Assembly (NCBI GenBank): GCA_024734555.1
Contig: JANPWX010000215.1
Coordinates: forward strand, 1,250,012 to 1,314,011
Source: Trochalopteron elliotii
Taxonomy: Eukaryota; Chordata; Aves; Passeriformes; Leiothrichidae
Direction of reading: 5' to 3'
DNA: 64,000 nt
Shown here: one piece after another, positions 50,064 to 63,000 of the stretch
How positions within the stretch are numbered: the stretch's first letter is position 1
Layout: every line of letters starts with the position of its first letter
Program-made: the position numbers and the translations under genes
The notes under the pieces: generated by a model
Database searches by the model: none
What the model saw: the letters and a program-made list of their open reading frames with translations, nothing else
Told to the model about the DNA's origin: nothing

Positions 50064-53000
50064 CTTCTCTCTACATCCCGCAATATGTACATTGCACATT
50101 TATTGTCTGTCATACCATCATTCTTGAATTTCTATCCTACTCCCAGATTTATTTATCCTTTTATACAGCAAGGCTTATTAAAAAAAAAAAAAATTAGTAA
50201 AAAGAAAAGGTATAAAGCAAGACAAAAAAGGAAAGGATAAAGAATAATGCAGTCTGTCAAAAAGGCACAAATCACAAAATTATTTCCATAAGTTATCTCT
50301 ACAAAACTTTGGATTCATTATTAGTATCCAGCAAAAATTTGACAAATAGAATATAGGGGAACGTAAATAAGGTATAATTATACTGCATACTTTTTTCCTG
50401 AACATTAGTTTTATTTGCTACTCCAATCATGCTTTTGAAATGCACATGACCTTTTTTAAGAGGAAAAGGTGAAAAGATGAAACCCAATATTAAAACCTAA
50501 AAAGTTGTACAGCCACATTATGATACCACATTTACTTCTGGTCTTTTCCAGGTATTAATATGGGATATTGTAGTCAGATAGATAAAAAATAATAATAAGA
50601 AGAAGAATAGACAACTTCACTGAAATGTGAGAGAACATGTAGGTTAGAGGGAGATGTGCCTTTAGAGCTGTTGATGGAGACAGAATTTTAATAAATTAGG
50701 ACTATTCATTTATTATAAAAGTTATGGTGAGTCAATTTAAGGATTACTGGGATTACAAACATGACCTATATTGCAAATAAAAAAGTCTTTTAAATTCTGT
50801 AATAATTCATGGTAAGTATTATTATATTGTTTGAAAAGATTCATCCTAAAATTAAGAATGTTTTAAGATGCTTTGACACATTTTCTGCTACATTATTACT
50901 TAAATTTTGCTTTTTTTTATAAGCTCAATAAGATTTTTACTCTATTATGAAAAATTCTATATTTTAGCCATGAGTAATTTCTTCTAGCAGACACCTATCT
51001 AATTTGTCTGTAAAGTCCCATGAATATCCTTGATGTTAATGAAAGCATAAATATTCATACTAATAAATAACTGAACAAATTCAGGGCCTTATGTAAAGGA
51101 CACTAGGAAAGGTTGGATAGTAAAATGATTGCTTGGGTAAAGGCCTATACCTCAAAGAAAAAAAAATAAGGGGACAATTTCATGATCCTGAAATTAACAT
51201 CAAATACTTACACTGAAGAGATAGACATTGCAGGAGAGATTGGTACATTGAATTTTTGGGAAGCTGGGAAATACTTCCAGAGCTGCACTGATCAGATGTC
51301 CTCTGTTATTTTTGGCATGTGTAGTTCCAAGAAACTCTGTTATTCCACCCAGTGTACAACTAAATGAATTCCTATTCCCCTACACTGAACATAAAAACTT
51401 TTTTTCTATTCATAAGTTTTATACATAAATAAATCTGAGCTTATATTTTCTTTAATTCCAGCTTTATCTCAGTAGCCTAGATACGACTCTATGAATCAGT
51501 AGTATTCTTCTGCACACCTTTCTTAAAAGGATTTGTCTCCAAAGGCTCATTCCATTTTAAAATGTAACTACCATGGTAGGGATCGTGGGGGTTCTTTGCA
51601 AAAGAAAATTATTCTCTCTGGTCTACTTTGGTAGTTCAACCATGCAAGTTCCATGGTCTTAAAAGGATGATTCTGTGGTCAAGACAGAGACGTGGTCCAA
51701 GGACTTGTCACCTTGGGCAACATTTTATTTCATTGGTTTTTGATATTAGATATCATAATAGCTTTCTTAATATGGGGTACAGAATGATAGAAACACATCA
51801 CTGTTGCCTCCAAAACTGCTGCTCTGGGGTCCTTGGAGAAGAAGGAATAATTTGTATGTATATTTTTATGTATGCATATTTTTTCATCATTACTGGACTT
51901 TTGTGTACATGTCTCAAGATATGAAATCATATTCAATTTCAAAAATCCATCAGTATACTCTTTCCTTGAAATAAACTTTACCCCACAGAGGAGTTTAATT
52001 TCTCTAAAGGAAAGATTACTCTCACAGTTTATCTATCTTTGCTTCTGAAAGTACATTCCTTCTTTCCTCACTGAATGCTGTTTCTCTCTGACATGCTTCT
52101 TTCACTCAAACATGGACTGCTTTTTTAGTAACATGCCACAAGCAGCTCATTACCACTGAAGGGTGAGAGTTTTCATTTTATGATCCCATATTATAATACA
52201 GTATTCCCATTCCCATCTGCTCACCTAAATTTTCTGATAAATTTATCTCTGCCAGAGAGAAGTTATTTACCTAATCTTTTTATTAAGTAATTGTTGCCTC
52301 ACTGAAGGGTTCACACTACTTTCCCTCACAAACAGTATTTCTCATGAAGTCTGTGTGGCTGTTAATTTCAGGAGTACTTCTATATCTCTATGGAAAATTA
52401 AGCTCTGTTTAGAAAACCTCAACTGTTTTATAGACCCTGTATAAAGTTCTCTTGATGGAGTTTGAAAGGAGCTTTGGTGCCAAGACCTTTTAACCCCTTA
52501 GCCTTGGTAACGTTCAAATACCACTTTTCAGCAAGATAACCATTTGGAAAAGTGCCTTCTTTTTTTTTGAAATTACTTAGGAAAACCACAGTGCACAGGG
52601 AGATGTGCACTTAGTCAACTTGTAGCATTTCTTTTTACAGGAGGCTAGAGAGCAATTAGCAAGGAGAAATTTGATTACAAAGACAGCCTGTGATTCATGT
52701 AAGGTACTAAACAGCATTAGAGAGTCTGGCACTTGTTACACAAATCCTGACTCTCAGAAGTTATATGAAAAGTATAACACTTCTTATAGCAGTATGCTGT
52801 GACCACATGTCTTTCAGAACTCTTATGCCTGCCACCAGTGAAACCCTGGAAATAGAGAACTTGGAGAAATATTCTGCCCTGCTCTTGAATTACCCATTTT
52901 CTTTTATGAGTTTATTTAGATGGAGAGCTTTTCTTTTATAGTAACCCTTTCATTCATAAACACTTCCCAAAAGATTATTCACTACTGTTCCAGAGGTTTA

Positions 53001-54959
53001 ACAGAATTAGTAAGGTAAAATTGAATCTCAGAGGTAGGAAGTCAGGCTGCATCATCTTTTCACTGGAACATGGTAACCATTCATGCTTCTGATGAGAAAG
53101 AATAAAAATATATTGCTAGCCAATTAAACTCTAAAAATACAAGATTAATGGTTAATAACTGGTGTTTTCAAAATTGGTCCAAAAGATAATGTACCTAAGC
53201 AGTGAACTGAAAATGAGGAAAGCATTACAGATTCACTTTGTGTAAACTCTAGCAACATTCTGTGTCTGCAGATTAATGAATGTTTAACCAAGATGAGTTA
53301 CAGTGACTATCTTACATAAGTCAAAACAACAGTCAGATTTCTACCAAATTAATTCATTATGACCAGTGAATGAATAGTTAATGAATTTGGTACTGAGGAT
53401 CCCTTACATTGATAGTAAATCCATAGGGAAACAACCAAGTAAAGTCTTGTAAAAATTTTACTCAAAATGTAAATCAAAGGAAAAAGACTAAGCAGGCTAA
53501 GAAGACTAAATGCATCTTCAGTTCCTTGAGAGGCAGGGTTAGATATAACAAAAGGAAGAGAAGAGTCTTTGGAATTATTTGATACATAAACAACAGAATA
53601 GGATAACCTTTCCTTATGAAATTTAAAAGGGAAAGAAAGTGAGCAGCTGATCCATTTTGATTACAAGATATGAAGAAGTATCAAATCATCTGTAAGCCTT
53701 GGCTTTAGAAAAGATTAAATATAAGTAAAAGATCTATGACCTGGCTCTCAAAGGTCAGAGTTTAACACTGGAAAACCAGCAAGATTATATATTAAGGAGC
53801 TCAATAGCTGTGTTTGTTCAGGTTGGCTGACAGAGATGGAGGTGAAGAATTCCATTTCTTTCTTCAGTACTGCTGTCAAGACTAGAAATCAGGACTTCCC
53901 TTAAAAATGAGACTATAACAAACCATTTAGGCCAACCATTCACATCTGTCAGCCTATGATAAGGAATTTCCTGAATAAGCAAAGTAACAAGCAGTTTTGA
54001 TAGGCTCACTCAAGAAAAGATAGAACAGACTAAATTCACACCAAATGCCTAAGACAAAGGGAAAATAACTTTCCCAGAAATTAAAAGCAAAAAAACCCCA
54101 TAAAATTTGCATTAATGGTGATGTGACCTTGCTCAACCACGCAGAATGGAAAAGCCTGAAAACAAGCTATTAAGCCTTCTGTTCTGGCCTGTACATCAAC
54201 CTTACAAACTTACAAGATCATGATTAGATCTTCCTTCAGTGAAAATTGCTTATATATCAGTACTGACCAAACCAATTCATGGTTCAGTGGAAACAATGGT
54301 AATACAAGTCTTTATACTCAAAAACTAGTGATCATTAAGAGGTAAAAAAAAAAAAAAGCTATGTCATATTAAATTTACCTTTTGTCAAATTTATAATCCA
54401 AATATTTTGTTTAAAGAAAAATAAACACAGCATACAGTAAAACATGTCAATGTTTCTTAAAATCAGAGCATGATTTTCCATTACACAGATATAAGAATTT
54501 TTACCAATCCAAAATTTTTTGAAATCTCATCTTGAGGAATATTTGTAAGTATTTGCTCTCTTTATTTTTTTTTCCTTAGAAGCATAAGTAGTAGCCACTT
54601 CATCATAAGTGAAAAATGCTCCCCAATAAAACTAGAGAGACTGCTTTTATCCATTGCTTCAGATTCTGACAGAATTAGAATGTCATTGTTCTCTTTATGC
54701 TAATCCTTCTTTTACTCTTTGGTTAGTTTATTCAATATTTACTTGTATCCAGTTGTTATTGACATGCCCAATTATCACAATATACTTCTGGGGAAAAAAA
54801 CAACCCAACAGGGTTTAATAAAACAAATGTATTCAGTACTTTAAAACACATTTAGAATAAAGATAAAATATTCTAGAGATGCAGGCCAATAGGGAAAGGT
54901 AAAAGGACCATATGAAGACCTGAAAGAAAATCTTAAGGAAGTAAAGGTGCCTCTAATGT
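50064..54959. other. AT-rich noncoding DNA, no gene recognised
   Basis: The short frames at 51,182-51,367, 51,628-51,942, 52,428-52,610 and 53,818-54,136 have no recognisable family or splice context. A runs are at 50,180-50,193 (14) and 54,344-54,357 (14). No transposon is recognised. Confidence 0.5.
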
Positions 54960-55620
54960 TTAGTTAAGTGATATTGAATGGTGAAATTTAAGCTACCATC
55001 AGCTGCCTTTCACAAGCAAGGTGGTTGGTTTCTTAAATCACGGTTTATTCTTTATTTTATAAAAACAAATAATTACAGCTTCCACCATAATGTTCCATGT
55101 AACCCGAAGCATTCATTGTTATCTGCCTGAGAAGCTCCAACAGTAGTGTGAGACCCAACAGCACAGCTCATCCATTGTAAGAGTCTCAGACGACCGTGCT
55201 GATGGCTGTGGCATTTCTTGGACTGAAATTCATTACACTGTCACAACAGTTCAATAAATCAAAAGAAACACGTATACCCCAAAGGGTAGAGAGGTTCTTT
55301 CGAATACTGTTCAAACTATACCCTCTCCATTAGAGCCAAAGGTCAAGTTTTCCTCCCCCTCCCCCAGACTCAAATGGTAAAACTTGTGGTGCCATTTGAA
55401 ATGAGGAATGAAAAGCTGCAAGCTGTGAGAATGCAGCAAGACACCATACAAATAGACTTGGAGGGCACAGGGAAAAGCACTTTGAGATTAGCTCTGGAAA
55501 AGCTGCAGCTGAAAATAGAGGCAACTTTGTGACTCGCTATATGAAGCACAAAGCCCACCAGAGTCCTGGACTTTGTACTGGATCCAAGATCTGTGGAAGT
55601 CCACAGAAAATGTTCCCAGG
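54960..55620. other. Compositionally distinct noncoding block
   Basis: This stretch is less AT-rich, has no simple repeat apart from one C-rich run (55,352-55,366), and keeps several CpG sites (for example in GACGACCG near 55,190). Two overlapping minus-strand frames (55,330-55,558) show no domain. It could be a conserved regulatory element, an unrecognised exon of a noncoding RNA or an old unknown repeat. Confidence 0.3.
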
Positions 55621-56882
55621 AAACCAGTTTTCAAGTTTGATATCTTGTATCATGCTTCATCTATAAGGAAACTCAGAGCTGTTAAGACACCAAAAATGTC
55701 AGGTGTATTTAGACCTTTAAGGACTAGGATACCCTTGGACTGAAATTTTAGATTCCTCTCTGCATTTCAAATCTCCAGAAATGCTTTAATCCAAAACTTA
55801 AATAAAGGAAATTAAGCAGAGATGAATACACCTTCTGAAGTAGTTGAATGAAGTTTCTAGAATGTAATGTATTTTGATCATATTCATTTCAAGGGCTGAA
55901 ACTTTGAGTCTCTTTTTGACATAAAATCTAAAATATCTAATATCAGTCAAACATGTTGGAACATTACGTCAGCTTGACACAGATAAGAACACGTAAAATG
56001 CAGAGAATACTTGGGATGTTGGGCCATGGCAATTGTTAAGATTTTGCAGATTCAGCCCAGAAAGAGCTCTCAGAGGCTGTAGCTGCCTAAGTAGAACAGT
56101 CATCTATATGAATATGAAGACTGAAATTTCTAGGGATCCAGTAGTCCTTGAGATTTAGACAGATTTTTAAGATTACTGGATAGCTCATTCTTTACAGTTC
56201 TGTCAAGTATATTTCACCAAAAAAAAGGTGGTAGTGTTTCCAAACTATATGCCATAGACTTCTGTGTCTTATACTGACATTATCAGTCTAGTCCTGTATT
56301 TGGAAACAATTGACCTATCAGAGAGCTTAAAAACGAAGAGGAAAAAATAAGCCTGAGGCAAACACCTGCTGCAACAAATTTCAACACATAGGAGCAAATC
56401 TTGACAAAGATATAAGCAACTTAATAAAAGATTTTTAAAGGAAAGTGTTAGTCCAGTTTAATTTTATGTCTTGCTATCAGCTTCACCTATTTTTAACAGT
56501 ATTCCACTGTCTTGTTCAGCTACATAATATTTTCCTGAATTTATCCAGAATGACTCATATAGGAAGCACATACATCAATATTCTCAAAGAAGAGGGTTGA
56601 TATGTGAGGGCAAATGTTCTCTCTATTTCCCCAAAGTGAAAGACCTAATTTTGACTTGCTCAGAAGTCTCTATTCTCATTTGACCCTTACAACTGGTCTG
56701 AAATGTATATAACCTTTGATGGAGGAATTAAATACTTTTCTGAACTTTCTTGCAGGGCATGAAGCACAATCCTTCATGTACATATTGCGCTAGACCCGCT
56801 GTATATTGGCCAGCACAACTAATTGAAAAAAAAGAATCATAAATTTCAGCTATTATAATTATCTGAACCTTGCATTTAGGAG
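55621..56882. other. AT-rich noncoding DNA
   Basis: No gene, RNA or repeat family recognised before the CR1/LTR composite. Confidence 0.5.
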
Positions 56883-56965
56883 GGATGCAGGACTTTGCGA
56901 CTGCTGTTGTTGAACCTCACGAGATTTCTGCTCCCTTAACACTTCAGCATGTTAAAGTCTTCCTT
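56883..56965 (-). mobile_element. CR1 LINE scrap, minus strand
   Basis: On the plus strand the segment reads as the reverse complement of the C-terminal reverse-transcriptase coding part of CR1. 'GATGCAGGACTTTGC' is followed by 'TGTTGTTGAACCTCACGAGA' (56,906-56,925) and by 'CACTTCAGCATGTTAAAGTC', which stands for the family's 'TCTCCAGCCTGTCCAGGTC'. Neither end corresponds to a natural CR1 terminus. The scrap is cut off on the right where the LTR begins. Confidence 0.6.
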
Positions 56966-57408
56966 GCACACAAGCAAGGCAAAACAAGGAATTAATCACT
57001 TCAACCCATGGGCAGGCAGGTGTTCAGCCATCTCCAGGAGAGCTCCATTACATGTAATGATTACTTGGGAAGACAAACACCATCACCCTAAACGTCCCGC
57101 CTGCCCTCCTCCTTCCCCTCACTTTGTACACTGAGCATGATGTCATACAGTCTGGAATGTCGCTGTGGTCAGTTGGGGTCACCTGTCCTGGCTGTCTCCT
57201 CCCAATCTTCCATGCACCCCCCAGTCCTGTCACCAGTGTGGCACCACAAAAAAGCAGAAAAGACCCTGACTTTCATAAGTCCTGCTCAGCAATAATGAAA
57301 AAAATCTCTATATTAATAATGCTGTGTTCCGCAGAAATACAAAAGACAGCCCCACACCTTCCTCTGTGAAGAAAATTAGCTTTACCCCAGCTCAAATCAG
57401 CAAGCACA
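56966..57408 (-). mobile_element. Truncated endogenous retrovirus LTR, minus strand
   Basis: Read on the minus strand, this is a long terminal repeat of a type widespread in bird genomes. It starts at 57,408 with TGTGCT and continues through a GAGCTGGGGTAAAGCTAATT-like block. On the plus strand the blocks 'GGGGTCACCTGTCCTGGCTG' (57,176-57,195) and 'GGCAGGTGTTCAGCCATCTC' (57,015-57,034) are diagnostic. A CRE-like site (plus strand TGATGTCA, 57,138-57,145) lies where the LTR promoter is expected, but the TATA-like element beside it is degraded. The downstream end of the LTR is missing, cut at about 56,966. No gag, pol or env coding sequence or second LTR is present, so it is a noncoding relic. 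Confidence 0.7.
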
Positions 57409-59189
57409 CCACCATGCATAAATTCCTGTATATATCCTCTCCTCAGGTACCTGAAGACATTGTTGGACTAGGGAAATGAATTTCCCTCCATAGATTTAGC
57501 CTGACCTATGTATGTATTTGCAAATTGCCAACTTATTCATGACTAGACTATAAAATGTTTTTTCTTGTGTGTCATTAAAAATTGTGACACTTTAAGGTAA
57601 TATTCAGCATTCTTTCGCAAATAATTAAGGAATTGTATAGCCACTGCACTGTTACTATATTTAACTATATTACTATTACTATATTTAACATTCTTCTCCA
57701 TATTTTGTTCAAGGCTGAATCTAGAACTGAAATGTGTGATTAAAAAAAAACAAAACAAACAAACCATAAAAAAATCATCAGAACATACTAATATACTCTG
57801 TTTTGAAACTCACAATTAGATGCTTCTGTGCGTATTATCTGTTTCTCCATCATTGCTTGAAGTCAAAATTATGTTGATTTTCTCTGTATACATTTGTCTG
57901 GAAACTCTAATTATGCTTTACCATATTACCTTTGGGGAAAACATAGATCATCTGTATCATATTCTGTGTTGGAATTATGCTGCTAACTTGCTTATTTAAG
58001 AGGATTCAGGACAGCCCTTACTTCAGTGCCTCTTAAAACATAACTAAAGTGTAATAAATTTTGAGATTCTAGGAATCTTTGTGACATCATCCCAAATTGT
58101 AATGATGTGATTATTCATCATATGCTAGAGTCATAATTACATTCTAATTATGCAAGGAGAAGTATTTATACTAAAACAGGCAATTAGGTGTAATTACACT
58201 AATGATGTAAATATGCAAGAATTAACTGAAAGTGATTTGAAAAGGAACTAGGGAAATGTGTACAAATAAAACACATTTGGTGTTTTAAAAAAAGTAAACC
58301 TCTTTGTTAAATGATAAATCTTAATTATGTACTGGGAACATCATGCAAGGGTATGTCCCAAGGTCATTTTTCCCCCAGAGCTCCTACTAAATGTTCCCTA
58401 CTAATGTATTCTCTATCCCTTAAGGAGAGTGAGAGATTACTTGGCTTTTTTTCTAGACATTTTGAGAGATGGACAATCTCCTATGAATACTCTCCAAAAG
58501 AAGTGTCTGTGGCTATCTATATGGTTAGTTACTACGTAGTGTAATTATACCCAAGTATTTGATATTTTTCCCCCAAAAAATTAGATTTATTGCATACAGG
58601 TACCTGGAATGTAAATTCTTACTTTGTCAATATTTGCTTTCTGGCCTGACCACTTTCTTATGCAGAGATCCCTCTTATGCCCTTTCTTCCTTGCTTATCA
58701 CAGGGCACTAGTTAAATCAAAATTATGTTCTAAGAAAATCCTGGCCTTACCTGTCTCACCCTGCAGCTCCCTCATGATCTGTAGTAAACCTTGCAGAATT
58801 TGCTTCTACTTGATATTTGTATTTAGCTGAAAAATCACGTTTTCAGAATAGGTTTATCTGTATGAATCATAGTTGAAACCAAATGTACTTATGTGAAATG
58901 TTCATTAAGAAAGCAAATTAATTATTATTTAATCATCATTAAAAGAGTCTATAAAAAAGTACTTTATTTCTGGACAAATTTTTCACTTAGTGTTTCACAA
59001 CTATGGGTAAATTGTACATTTAGTGCACACATTGAAAATTGTATAGCAGCTACAGAAGTGTCTGAAAACCTGGTGTATATATTTGTACACATACATTTCA
59101 TACACATACCCATGACCACTCAGAGTCCCTACTAAGCAAGTCAGCACTTTCACTCTTAATAATTATCTAAGTTGTTCATTTCAAGCAGA
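57409..59189. other. AT-rich noncoding DNA
   Basis: No gene recognised. A short direct repeat TTACTATATTTAAC occurs at 57,652-57,665 and 57,676-57,689. An A-rich tract (AAAC-type) is at 57,741-57,775. The frames at 58,311-58,544, 58,624-58,830 and 58,893-59,135 have no family similarity I recognise. Confidence 0.5.
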
Positions 59190-60039
59190 AATGCCCTTCA
59201 GAGAGATCTCAACAAATTACAGAACAGGGCAATCACCAGCTGTATGGAGTTCAACAGAGGAAAATGCAATATCCTGCACCTGGGGTGGGGCAACTCTGGA
59301 TGTACAGACAGACTGGAGAATGAGAGGCTAAAAAGCAGTGCCACAGAAAGATACCTGGGGGTCCTGGTTGACAGAAAGTTAAATACAAGTCAGCAGTGCC
59401 CTGGCAGCCAGGAGGGCCAAGTGTGTCCTGGGGGCATCAGGCACAGCATTGACAGCCAGGCAAGGGAGGGGATTGTCCTGCTCTGCTCTGCACTGGGGCG
59501 GCCTCACCCGGAATGGTGTGTGCAGGTTTGGGTGCCACAATACAAAAAAGACATTAAACCGTTAGAGAGTGTCCAAAGGAGGGCAACAAAGATTATGAAG
59601 GTCATTGAGCAGACGCTGTAGAGGAGTGCCTGAGGTCACTTGGTCTGTCCAGACTCAAGGAGACTGAGGGGAGACCTCATTGCAGTTACACCTTCCTCAT
59701 CAGGGAAGAGGAGGGGCAGGCACTGATCTCTTCTCTGTGGTGCCCAGTGGAGGAACCTGAGGGAATAGCCTGAAGTTGTATCTGGGGAGGTTTAATTTGA
59801 GTATCAGCAAAAGTTTCTTCACCCAAATGGTGGTTGGACCCTGGCACAGGCTCCCCAAGGAAGTGGTAATTCAGGCACCAGGCTGACAGAGCTCAAGAAG
59901 AGTTAGATGTGTGTGGACAATGCTCCCAGACACATGATGTGATCCTTAGGAATGTTCTGTGCAGGTACATCAGTTGACATCAATGATCTTTGTGTGGCTC
60001 CCTTCCAACTCAGCATATTCTGTCATTCTGTGATTCTGT
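59190..60039 (+). mobile_element. CR1 LINE, 5'-truncated, well preserved
   Basis: About 850 bp of a chicken-repeat-1 element in plus orientation, ending at its natural 3' terminus. Landmarks in order are 'CAGAGAGATCTCAACAAATT' (59,200-59,219), 'CACCTGGGGTGGGGCAACTC' (59,277-59,296) and 'GAGAGTGTCCAAAGGAGGGC' (59,564-59,583). Then come 'GAGACTGAGGGGAGACCTCA' (59,660-59,679) and 'GGAAGAGGAGGGGCAGGCAC' (59,703-59,722). The final part 'CTCCCTTCCAACTCAGCATA' leads into the octamer-like repeats CATTCTGTG and ATTCTGT up to 60,039. It is the least diverged CR1 here, hence the youngest by that criterion. It is truncated at the 5' end and lacks ORF1 and most of ORF2, so it cannot move on its own. Several subfamilies look alike at this end, so I do not name one. 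Confidence 0.93.
59193..59621 (+). pseudogene. CR1 ORF2 reverse transcriptase C-terminal remnant
   Basis: The open frame upstream of the stop at 59,619-59,621 encodes the part of CR1 ORF2 downstream of the polymerase catalytic core. Residues 'ALQRDLNKLQN' begin it. They are followed by 'FNRGKCNILHLG', 'YLGVLVDRKLNTSQQC', 'ALGRPHPEWCVQVWVPQYKK' and 'LESVQRRATKIMK', each a clear relative of the CR1 family pattern. Between 'SQQC' and 'GIRHSI' the expected alanine-rich segment is replaced by 'PGSQEGQVCPG', which indicates a pair of compensating frame changes. Catalytic motifs and the endonuclease domain are absent. It is dead LINE coding sequence, not a host gene. The Met at 59,172 is outside the element and has no meaning. 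Confidence 0.85.
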
Positions 60040-63000
60040 TAATTGTCAAAACTCTTTCTAGCTCACTAGAATGAATGAATTGTTCAGAAATACAGCTTAC
60101 AAATATTCTTCTGGGGGGAACAGAATTTAAATTATTCTATTGCGCTTTTTGTCAGCTATGGGCCCAATGAGATGCTATTAAACATTGTAAAATATTACAA
60201 AGAAAAATAACTTCAAGATTTTCCATTTTTACTTGATTCCAGTCACACAATAAGTTTATGAATTTGTGACATGATCATCAATTCAAAGGTACTTTTAAAT
60301 CTCAGAATTAATCTTTATCAGTCATTACTCTAGAAAAGGGCAATTACATCCGTCTCTGAAAAGTGTAACACTAAGAGAAATGACCTCTCAGCACAATTTT
60401 CAGATCATGACCTGGGCTGTTCTGACACAAAATTGAAAACTTATGCTGCTAGTCCAGACCTGATCTCCTTTGCTGTCTATTTCTCAAAGCTGAGAAACAA
60501 AAGATTCACTGTGGTAGATGGATGGCTGACCCCTCTTCTACACCTTTGTATTTCTCTTGTATGTCTGCACTGCATCATTCTGCTTTACATCTTGTAGCTG
60601 TAATAAAACCTTTATTCTTGCTAGGTACTTTGCTAAATCTCAAGGGAGAACAGGGAGGTTGCTGTCAAAGCTCTTCTCTAGTACTTAAAATACAAGACTT
60701 CAAAGTGGCAAATTGATATGCACATAATATAATAGCATCTGTTGCAAAAAGAACCTGAACTTGAGCTCAGCAAGAGTTGTTGAATATTAGAAGTCCAGTT
60801 TCTTAAGGAAGCTGCCTATTCATTGCCCATTTGTGAGCCCTTTCCTCTCTATGCACCTCTGAGCATAGTAATGAATTTCAGTGATTTGTGAAAATAGATA
60901 AGAAATTACAAAGCAATTAAATTGTCTCAGAAGGTGTTTCAGCTGGGCTGATGCAGGACTCAAAACTCATCTCCCTGCTAAAATACAGGCAGTAAACTTC
61001 TTTATAAGTAATTATTCTCAGGACAAATACCTCAATGTTGCCCTTAACAATAAAACAGAAGGGGAAGGCTAAGTGGCAAGAGACTCAAATCTACAGAAAG
61101 CCAGGTTTCTTCAGTGCCTGTAGTGTTTCACTACTGTCTGTGTCTCATGTTATTTTTGAACTTACTGTTACCTATAACCCTTTTTACTGTTACCTATTAC
61201 CTTTCCACAGAATTCTACAGTTTCAACTGTCAGATCTGTAAACCTACGTATTCAGGATAAGGTTTCAATTCCAGGGCAACAATTTTTCTGTATGCATAAA
61301 GTTGTTGTGGCTAAGTCCACAGCTGAAACATTACAGACTGAAGAAATTTGTTTGAAAGTGAGAAGTTGAGACAAATAAGGGAATATACATCATGACAGGC
61401 AAACTGAATTCTGAAACCATATAAAAGTTTAAACTGATACAGAGGAGTGGTTTTTTATTTGTTTTGACTTTTTTTCTATATAATGGCGCTTTTTGTTTTG
61501 CTTGAAAAATTTTGATTAGAAAAAAGGTTCTTATCTATTTCTGCTTTACTAACTACCAGCAGAAAAATTATGTTTCTAAGAAGTCACTCCTTGGGAGAGG
61601 AAAAGAGCAAATATTTTCTAAAGTGTTCCTCTTATTCAAATCTCTTTAATTCAGGAATAATACTTATCAGTAGAAAAATGAAAAGCAATTTTGATAACAG
61701 AAACTAAAGACAAAGAAAATTACTACATAAATGTAAGTGGATTTAAATTTGAAATAATGCTTCTTATTTCAAATCTAAATTGTTCTGCCTCAAAGATTTT
61801 CTTTTTCAAGGTATTATACATACAGATTATGGGCAGGAAAAGAATATTTGATGGGGAATCAAGGGCATATAGAAAAAAGGAATCAAAAAAGTGTTGTATT
61901 TTTCCATAGGTGTTTTTCTTCATGAAGCCAGTGGTGATGAAATTTGCATATTTTAAAAATAAATTGAAATATTAGAGCTTGTATTACATTTTTGAAACAA
62001 CAGAATACAGCCAACACAAGACAGCATATACAAGCCAAGAACCTAAAACTATACACTATTTTCCTCTTTAACTGCCATTAACTTCAATTAGAGCAAAAAA
62101 GCCACTTAAAACAACATTACTTAAGCTTTAATTTTTGATTGACATATGCGTCTCAGCCTTACTTATATAGGTACAAAATTGACACTAGACTAAAGACAGT
62201 GAGGGATGACACTCCTGATATGCAAATTTAGATCATATTACAAATAGATGTCTACAGTTCTGGTTAAAGTTGTTTTACTTGTACATTCCAACTTATGTTC
62301 CAGTCTTTTCTGAGTAAATGCCCCAAAGAGATATCATTGGAGGAAGAACACATGGAAAGTAGTTGCTTCCTCGAGGCTTTGCAGCAGCTAGGTCTAACAT
62401 ATCCTGTAGAATTATTTACTATTTGCAATGCTGGCAATCTTTCAACCTTAAGGAATTCACTACTTGATGTTGGCAGGAGATAAGGCACAGAAACAAAAGG
62501 GCATGAACATCTTCATCAGAACATTCAAACAAAAGCTGTTTGGGAGCAGAGTGTGATTCAATAGCTGATTAGTTAAGAATGGCTTCCTAGGAGGTTAGAT
62601 GACTCAGTTTTCTGTTTTTTTTAATGCCTGAGCAGACTATAGATTAGCTACAATGAATGCCAACGTATTGGCTACTGTAATTTCATGATTTCTGTAAAAA
62701 CCTAATAAATCAATTTGGGAAAAAGTCTGAGTTGAAATCATATCAATCCCAGGAACATTCTATGTGCACTTGAGCAAAAGGAGAAAGAAAACCAGAAACA
62801 TTTCCTTCGGAAATTCATTTTCTAAAGAAAGAGTGACATGCAGAGAGCACTCACAGCTGTAATTCACAAACAAAGATGGAGTTTCACCTTCTAAGCAATC
62901 ATTTAGAATACTGTTGTGGAGTGCAATTAAAGCATAATCTTTCCTCTGCATTTCTTATGTGTTAAGTTATGAGGATTCTTTACATTCTCCCAGTGTATGA

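Noticed and set aside
55330..55558. Overlapping minus-strand frames with a Gly-rich end and Ser/Phe-rich body
   Set aside because: The glycine run is the translation of a C-rich stretch. There is no homology, and the two frames compete for the same DNA.
62264..62488. Overlapping plus- and minus-strand frames as a small gene
   Set aside because: Neither translation resembles a known family. There is no splice or promoter context, and opposite-strand overlap is typical of chance frames.
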